A stretch of DNA of 64,000 nt from a virus: the IMG/VR virus record IMGVR_UViG_3300042673_001922, positions 62,001 through 126,000 of that record; one strand, written 5' to 3'. Numbering within the stretch: position 1 is the stretch's first letter; the number at the start of each line of letters is the position of its first letter. This document shows, piece by piece, positions 60,503 to 64,000 of this stretch. The notes beneath the pieces were generated by a model. It made no database searches, had not been told where the DNA came from, and saw nothing but the letters and a program-made list of their open reading frames with translations. Both the position numbers and the translations under genes were made by a program.

Positions 60503-60865
60503 TTAACTGCCAACAACTAGTTTAACGTATAAAGTTTTTCTTTCAATAGATGTAAGAAATTTTATAGTGTTAATTCGCCACTTGTTTTGCTTTGTTATGA
60601 ATGATTCAATATCAAAGTTTGAATAACCTTCATCTTTCATTTCCAATACTTTAATTTTGTTCTTTGCTTTATTGGAACTTAACTGAAATTCAACATCTCT
60701 TCTAATTACTCTTAAGTTATATAACCACATATCCATATTGTTTATGAGGTGAGTTTTTTCTTCTGGAGTTGATTCATTTTTAACATCACGAATAACAAGA
60801 TCCTTAAATGAATCTAAATAATCTGAATCAAATTCATCAACTGTATTGGTATTTTGATTGTTCAT
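60503..60865 (-). CDS. Unknown helical protein, 120 aa
   Basis: Charged helices, IEKTHLINNMDMWLYNLRVI-like middle (here EEKTHLINNMDMWLYNLR), ending RKTLYVKLVVGS. It overlaps the UDG gene by 29 bases. Unknown function. Confidence 0.6.
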   Translation of the reverse strand: MNNQNTNTVDEFDSDYLDSFKDLVIRDVKNESTPEEKTHLINNMDMWLYNLRVIRRDVEFQLSSNKAKNKIKVLEMKDEGYSNFDIESFITKQNKWRINTIKFLTSIERKTLYVKLVVGS

Positions 60866-61604
60866 ATGTGTCTTTCGAATAGCAGAACTGATAGGCTTGT
60901 TGTATGTCTGAAATAAACTGTTCAGAATATTGACCAGAGGACCTAGTGCAGTAAGCTGGTGAGTATGTTGGTATTATTGGCCAGTAACCAAGCCAAGATA
61001 ATATTCCTCTATATTGTTTAAGCTGGACATCAGCATTGAGTAATGTAGCTAAGGGTAGTAAACCTAGAGTAACTATTAGCTTTGGATTAATCAATTGAAC
61101 CTCAGTATGAAGAAACCCTGAGCAATTAGTTATCTCAATGTTTTCTATTTTTCTAGAAACAGGGCACCTAGTAACGTATGTTAAGCATACATTTGAAGAG
61201 TTAAAGCCAACTGATTTTATAGTAGATATAAACAAATCTGTTGACTCTTGATCAAGCTTAGGATTATCTAATATAAATAATACATCTGGATTTTGATAAT
61301 TCCATTTTGGAAGCTCTGAAGACTCAAGCATAGTAGAGCACTTCCTACAGTTTTTAGTAACTGTATGAAGGTCTTTCAAATTAACGTTATTATTAGAAGT
61401 AAGAATATTAGATCTTACATCTTGAAAAAGTGTAGTTAATTTATCATTAGGAATATGCTTTGCAAAAGTCTCGTATACGTGAGACAATAAGTTAGTTTCC
61501 CCAAGACCTAGATATAATCCGGTCTTGGGGATTAACTTAGAATTTTCACCAGAAAGAGCTTCTTTAATTAAAGAATCTAAATCTTCCTGTGAAAAATCAT
61601 CCAT
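60837..61604 (-). CDS. Uracil-DNA glycosylase family 4-like protein
   Basis: Removes uracil or a related base from DNA. NCRKCSTML is the first Fe-S Cys pair, VLFILDNPKLDQES replaces the usual GEAPG-type loop, TYVTRCPVSRKIE and ITNCSGFL the remaining Cys, and LIVTLGLLPLATLLN and IIPTYSPAYCTR the family C-terminal motifs. 255 residues. It shares 1 base with SSB. Confidence 0.82.
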   Translation of the reverse strand: MDDFSQEDLDSLIKEALSGENSKLIPKTGLYLGLGETNLLSHVYETFAKHIPNDKLTTLFQDVRSNILTSNNNVNLKDLHTVTKNCRKCSTMLESSELPKWNYQNPDVLFILDNPKLDQESTDLFISTIKSVGFNSSNVCLTYVTRCPVSRKIENIEITNCSGFLHTEVQLINPKLIVTLGLLPLATLLNADVQLKQYRGILSWLGYWPIIPTYSPAYCTRSSGQYSEQFISDIQQAYQFCYSKDTYEQSKYQYS

Positions 61605-62029
61605 CAGAACTCTGAGGGAATTGAGTTACCAGATGGTGAACTAGAGGATCCTTCTGATTTAGTAGAATCTCCCTTTGGTGCAGAAGCTGCATATGTAACA
61701 TGCTCTGCAACAACTACGACTTTTGATCTATTTTGGTTATCTTGCTGCCAACGTTCTTGAAGCAGTCTTCCAATAATAGAAATCTGTGAACCCTTTTTCA
61801 TTTTACCGCCAGTAATTTGGCTGTGAACAAAAGAAGCATTCTTATTTGCAAAACCGTCATTATCCTTAAGGTAATAAGTTATATCAAAATAGCCAGAAGT
61901 AGACTGTGATCCTTTTTCGGAACCAGCATAATCTACTGCTACTCTAAACTTTGCAATTTTGTCATTTATAATTTCTGGATCAGCAACGACACCAGCAGTA
62001 AGGTTGATGATATTTTTTGGATCTAACAT
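61604..62029 (-). CDS. ssb: Single-stranded DNA-binding protein
   Basis: OB-fold of ~105 residues (NLTAGVVADPEI, FRVAVDYAGSEKG, GYFDITYYLKD, GSQISIIGRLLQERW) and a Ser/Gly-rich tail ending IPSEF, a short acidic tip. 141 residues. It covers ssDNA at the fork. Confidence 0.88.
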   Translation of the reverse strand: MLDPKNIINLTAGVVADPEIINDKIAKFRVAVDYAGSEKGSQSTSGYFDITYYLKDNDGFANKNASFVHSQITGGKMKKGSQISIIGRLLQERWQQDNQNRSKVVVVAEHVTYAASAPKGDSTKSEGSSSSPSGNSIPSEF

Positions 62030-62049
62030 TATCTATAATCTCCATATAG

Positions 62050-62274
62050 TCACTTAGTTTGGTTATTGTTTTCAATTGCTTCTCGAATATTTTCGACAAG
62101 CCTTTCTAAAAATTTGCATGCTTCATCTGCGCCAATTGCCGGACCATAATCTATGGTGTAGTAATCTACTAGACTAACAAACAAATTATATATTCCGGAT
62201 TTTAAATCCGAAATGACATCAGTAGAAACGTAATCACTTACTTCTTCTACTAATTTAGGATCTTCATCACTCAT
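62050..62274 (-). CDS. Unknown small acidic protein, 74 aa
   Basis: Helical and acidic (KLVEEVSDYVSTDVISDLKS). It starts 1 base after the HTH gene stop. Function unknown. Confidence 0.6.
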   Translation of the reverse strand: MSDEDPKLVEEVSDYVSTDVISDLKSGIYNLFVSLVDYYTIDYGPAIGADEACKFLERLVENIREAIENNNQTK

Positions 62275-62275
62275 A

Positions 62276-62569
62276 TTATACCCTCTTTGATAGAGCTTGA
62301 TCTATCATTTCTCCTAATATTTTTTTATCCTTAAAACCTTTGTCATACAATATAGATATTATAGGTTTTGGATCTATATAAGAGTAGGTAATAAGTTGTA
62401 AATTAAGTACATCGTTAAGATTATATATCCTATACTTATTTAGATCTCTTTTTGGAACTGGATACTTTTTTGTTTTCTCGCGATTTGCAACAGTTAAAGG
62501 AGAGACATTAAGTATTTGAGCAACATCTGAACGAGTAAATATTGGTTCTGATACTTTTTTATAGCTCAT
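62276..62569 (-). CDS. HTH (MerR-like) DNA-binding protein, 97 aa
   Basis: FTRSDVAQILNVSPLTVANR is a winged-helix-type HTH, and YRIYNLNDVLNLQL its following strand. It probably regulates early genes. Its promoter shares 16 bases with that of tRNA-Gly. Confidence 0.72.
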   Translation of the reverse strand: MSYKKVSEPIFTRSDVAQILNVSPLTVANREKTKKYPVPKRDLNKYRIYNLNDVLNLQLITYSYIDPKPIISILYDKGFKDKKILGEMIDQALSKRV

Positions 62570-62608
62570 TTTAATTTATATACCTTTTTAAGTATTTATA
62601 TATATTTA

Positions 62609-62624
62609 TATAGTACCATAAAAA
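62609..62624 (-). promoter_or_regulatory. Promoter motif shared with tRNA-Gly (TTTTTATGGTACTATA)
   Basis: The same 16 bases as at 54636-54651, both on the minus strand; about 40 bases before ATG 62569. Confidence 0.55.
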
Positions 62625-62641
62625 GATAGAATAATCAATAA

Positions 62642-63784
62642 TTACACCTGTTGACAGTTTTGTCTTAGGGCATTAGCATAAGCATTAAAAGAAGAGATCT
62701 GATTTATTTTTTGATTAAGATAGGCTTCACAACTTGTGTAATAAGGATATGAAACAGAATCTACAAAAAGATGATAAATAACAGATTGATATGTTTTTTT
62801 AATTTTATTAACTGGGCCAACAAAATTTATAAAATCTGATATATTAAAATCATCTGAATCATCTATAGAATTTAAATAAAGATTTTTATACTTTGGTGAA
62901 TAATTGAATATAAAATCTTTATCTTTATCAAAATTTGAACAATAAGATGGATTAGCCCAAGTCGAAGAGGCAACATCTTCTAAAGACATCTGAGATATCA
63001 ATTTATAAAAAGTCTTAACACTATCAAGGTTAGACATGCTGTCTTCAATAAGTTTTTTCATTATAGGATTATGAACAGTGTTATGATATATCTGACTCGA
63101 TGTTTGATTAACGCATTCATGAAGGTCAGCATTAAAACCAGTATTCCAAACCCAATCGTAAGCAGAAGCGATTACGCCTTCTAAGCTTTGAGGATAGCGA
63201 GATATTTCTTCATACTCATCAAACATTGGATTGCATAAAGTGCCATCAGCAAAGAAATTATTTACATAAGGCATATAAAGCTGGGTATCAGGTCCGCGAA
63301 GTGGAGTATTTGAAAAGAACATTTTGACATAAGTTGTTCTATATTTTGAAATAGGATTAGTAGAATATTGAACTAAATATATTTGCCAAGGAACAGGAAT
63401 CTCATAAACATTTTGAATCAAATCTTCTTGAGAAATATTATAGCTATCATCATCTTCATCATCTGATTGATAACCTTCATGTGTAGCTGAAGAAATTTGA
63501 TCAACAGAATAATCTATATAATTAATAAGCTTATGAGTTGGAGGGCGTTCAAATATTAAAAAACCAGGTATAGAAAAACGCAAACCTGGAGGAAGCAAAC
63601 CAGATTCTAGTGTTTTTTTATTTAATGAATTATGATATTCAGATAAACTTGATATATCTCCACTCATTGAATACATTGTTCCAAAATCATCTTTTATATT
63701 AAGTTCAGAATAATAAGAATTTGGATCTTCTCTCCAACCATAATGACCTTGTTTAGTTTTTGTAAAGATAGATAAGCTAGACAT
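62642..63784 (-). CDS. Unknown protein, 380 aa
   Basis: Polar protein with many Tyr, Ser, Asn and Asp, no transmembrane segment. Middle part LPYVNNFFADGTLCNPMF-like (YMPYVNNFFADGTLC) suggests a folded core. C-terminal QNCQQV. No family recognised. Its start overlaps the stop of the partial gene at the window end (AATGTCTAG). Confidence 0.6.
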   Translation of the reverse strand: MSSLSIFTKTKQGHYGWREDPNSYYSELNIKDDFGTMYSMSGDISSLSEYHNSLNKKTLESGLLPPGLRFSIPGFLIFERPPTHKLINYIDYSVDQISSATHEGYQSDDEDDDSYNISQEDLIQNVYEIPVPWQIYLVQYSTNPISKYRTTYVKMFFSNTPLRGPDTQLYMPYVNNFFADGTLCNPMFDEYEEISRYPQSLEGVIASAYDWVWNTGFNADLHECVNQTSSQIYHNTVHNPIMKKLIEDSMSNLDSVKTFYKLISQMSLEDVASSTWANPSYCSNFDKDKDFIFNYSPKYKNLYLNSIDDSDDFNISDFINFVGPVNKIKKTYQSVIYHLFVDSVSYPYYTSCEAYLNQKINQISSFNAYANALRQNCQQV

Positions 63785-64000
63785 TAGCAGACTCCAGAGT
63801 TAATTTTGGAAACTTAGAAAAATAAAAATCAACATTAGCATCAGGATCAACAATCTCAACAGAATCTTCAGTAATAATTATAAAATTATTCTCTTTATAA
63901 TTTCGAAAATCTACATAAGATATTGATTTTTCGTCATCATTTTCTATTAACTTATTAATAGATTTTAAATTTTCAGAATAAAGAAGATCGTAAATTTTAA
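63777..64000 (-). CDS. C-terminal part of an unknown protein (5' beyond window)
   Basis: Open on the minus strand from the window edge to TAG at 63779-63777, about 73 residues, with SISYVDFRNYKENNFIIITE and an end SKFPKLTLESANV. It overlaps the next gene's ATG. Family not known. Confidence 0.6.
   Translation of the reverse strand, partial: KIYDLLYSENLKSINKLIENDDEKSISYVDFRNYKENNFIIITEDSVEIVDPDANVDFYFSKFPKLTLESANV

Overview
The window is a piece of a large, AT-rich tailed-phage genome (Caudoviricetes). It carries a near-complete viral replisome and nucleotide-metabolism set, many overlapping genes with ATGA or TAATG junctions, a two-domain endolysin with a holin-like gene, long tail-fibre-like proteins and two tRNA genes. 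The host is probably Gram-positive, most likely an actinomycete relative. The reasons are a sortase-type LPETG anchor, Thr/Pro-rich surface proteins, ThyX, a DnaE-type polymerase and an MSMEG_6728-like gene. No terminase, portal or major capsid gene is visible, so the window is only part of the genome.

Layout. 1-2.4 kb: putative virion proteins. 2.5-7.8 kb: nucleotide metabolism (B12-dependent RNR, ThyX, dCMP deaminase) and small genes. 7.8-15.9 kb: glycosyltransferases, a cytosine DNA methyltransferase, SNase and base-repair or salvage enzymes. 15.9-29.6 kb: replication and recombination (endonuclease, DnaB-like helicase, PD-(D/E)XK proteins, HD protein, AEP primase, DNA polymerase III alpha, Cas4/RecB-like nuclease, sigma factor, RNase H, dNMP kinase). 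29.9-32.8 kb: an array of tiny Lys-rich genes. 32.8-37.8 kb: sugar and glycan enzymes. 37.8-49.2 kb: lysis genes, surface proteins and tail fibres. 49.2-50.6 kb (minus strand): Cys-rich and ferredoxin genes. 50.7-54.1 and 55.4-56.6 kb: long putative virion proteins. 54.1-55.3 and 56.8-64 kb (minus strand): small genes, two tRNAs, an HslV-like peptidase, a UDG and SSB.

The main discovery candidate is translational. Seven genes are interrupted, and every interruption lies at an in-frame CGG codon. In each, reading CGGN as one four-base codon for glycine restores a full-length protein. The glycine falls on conserved positions: the M15 peptidase motif SxHxxGxAxD in the endolysin, DYKTG in the RecB-like nuclease, and an internal repeat in a virion protein. 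CGG is otherwise almost absent from the genes. The window also encodes a tRNA (54548-54623, minus) with glycine identity elements (G1-C72, C2-G71, G3-C70, U73, C35, C36). Its anticodon arm is enlarged by two bases and its loop contains UCCG, the exact complement of CGGA. I infer a phage-encoded quadruplet-decoding tRNA-Gly. The genes needing it include the sigma factor, the endolysin, virion proteins and a recombination nuclease, so it could act as a translational gate for late expression.

Transcription signals also show order. A recurrent TTACTATA motif precedes late-type genes. A TGNTATAAT extended -10 class precedes other genes, several with their start codon at the predicted +1 (leaderless). 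All readings are by eye from the sequence; no database search was run.
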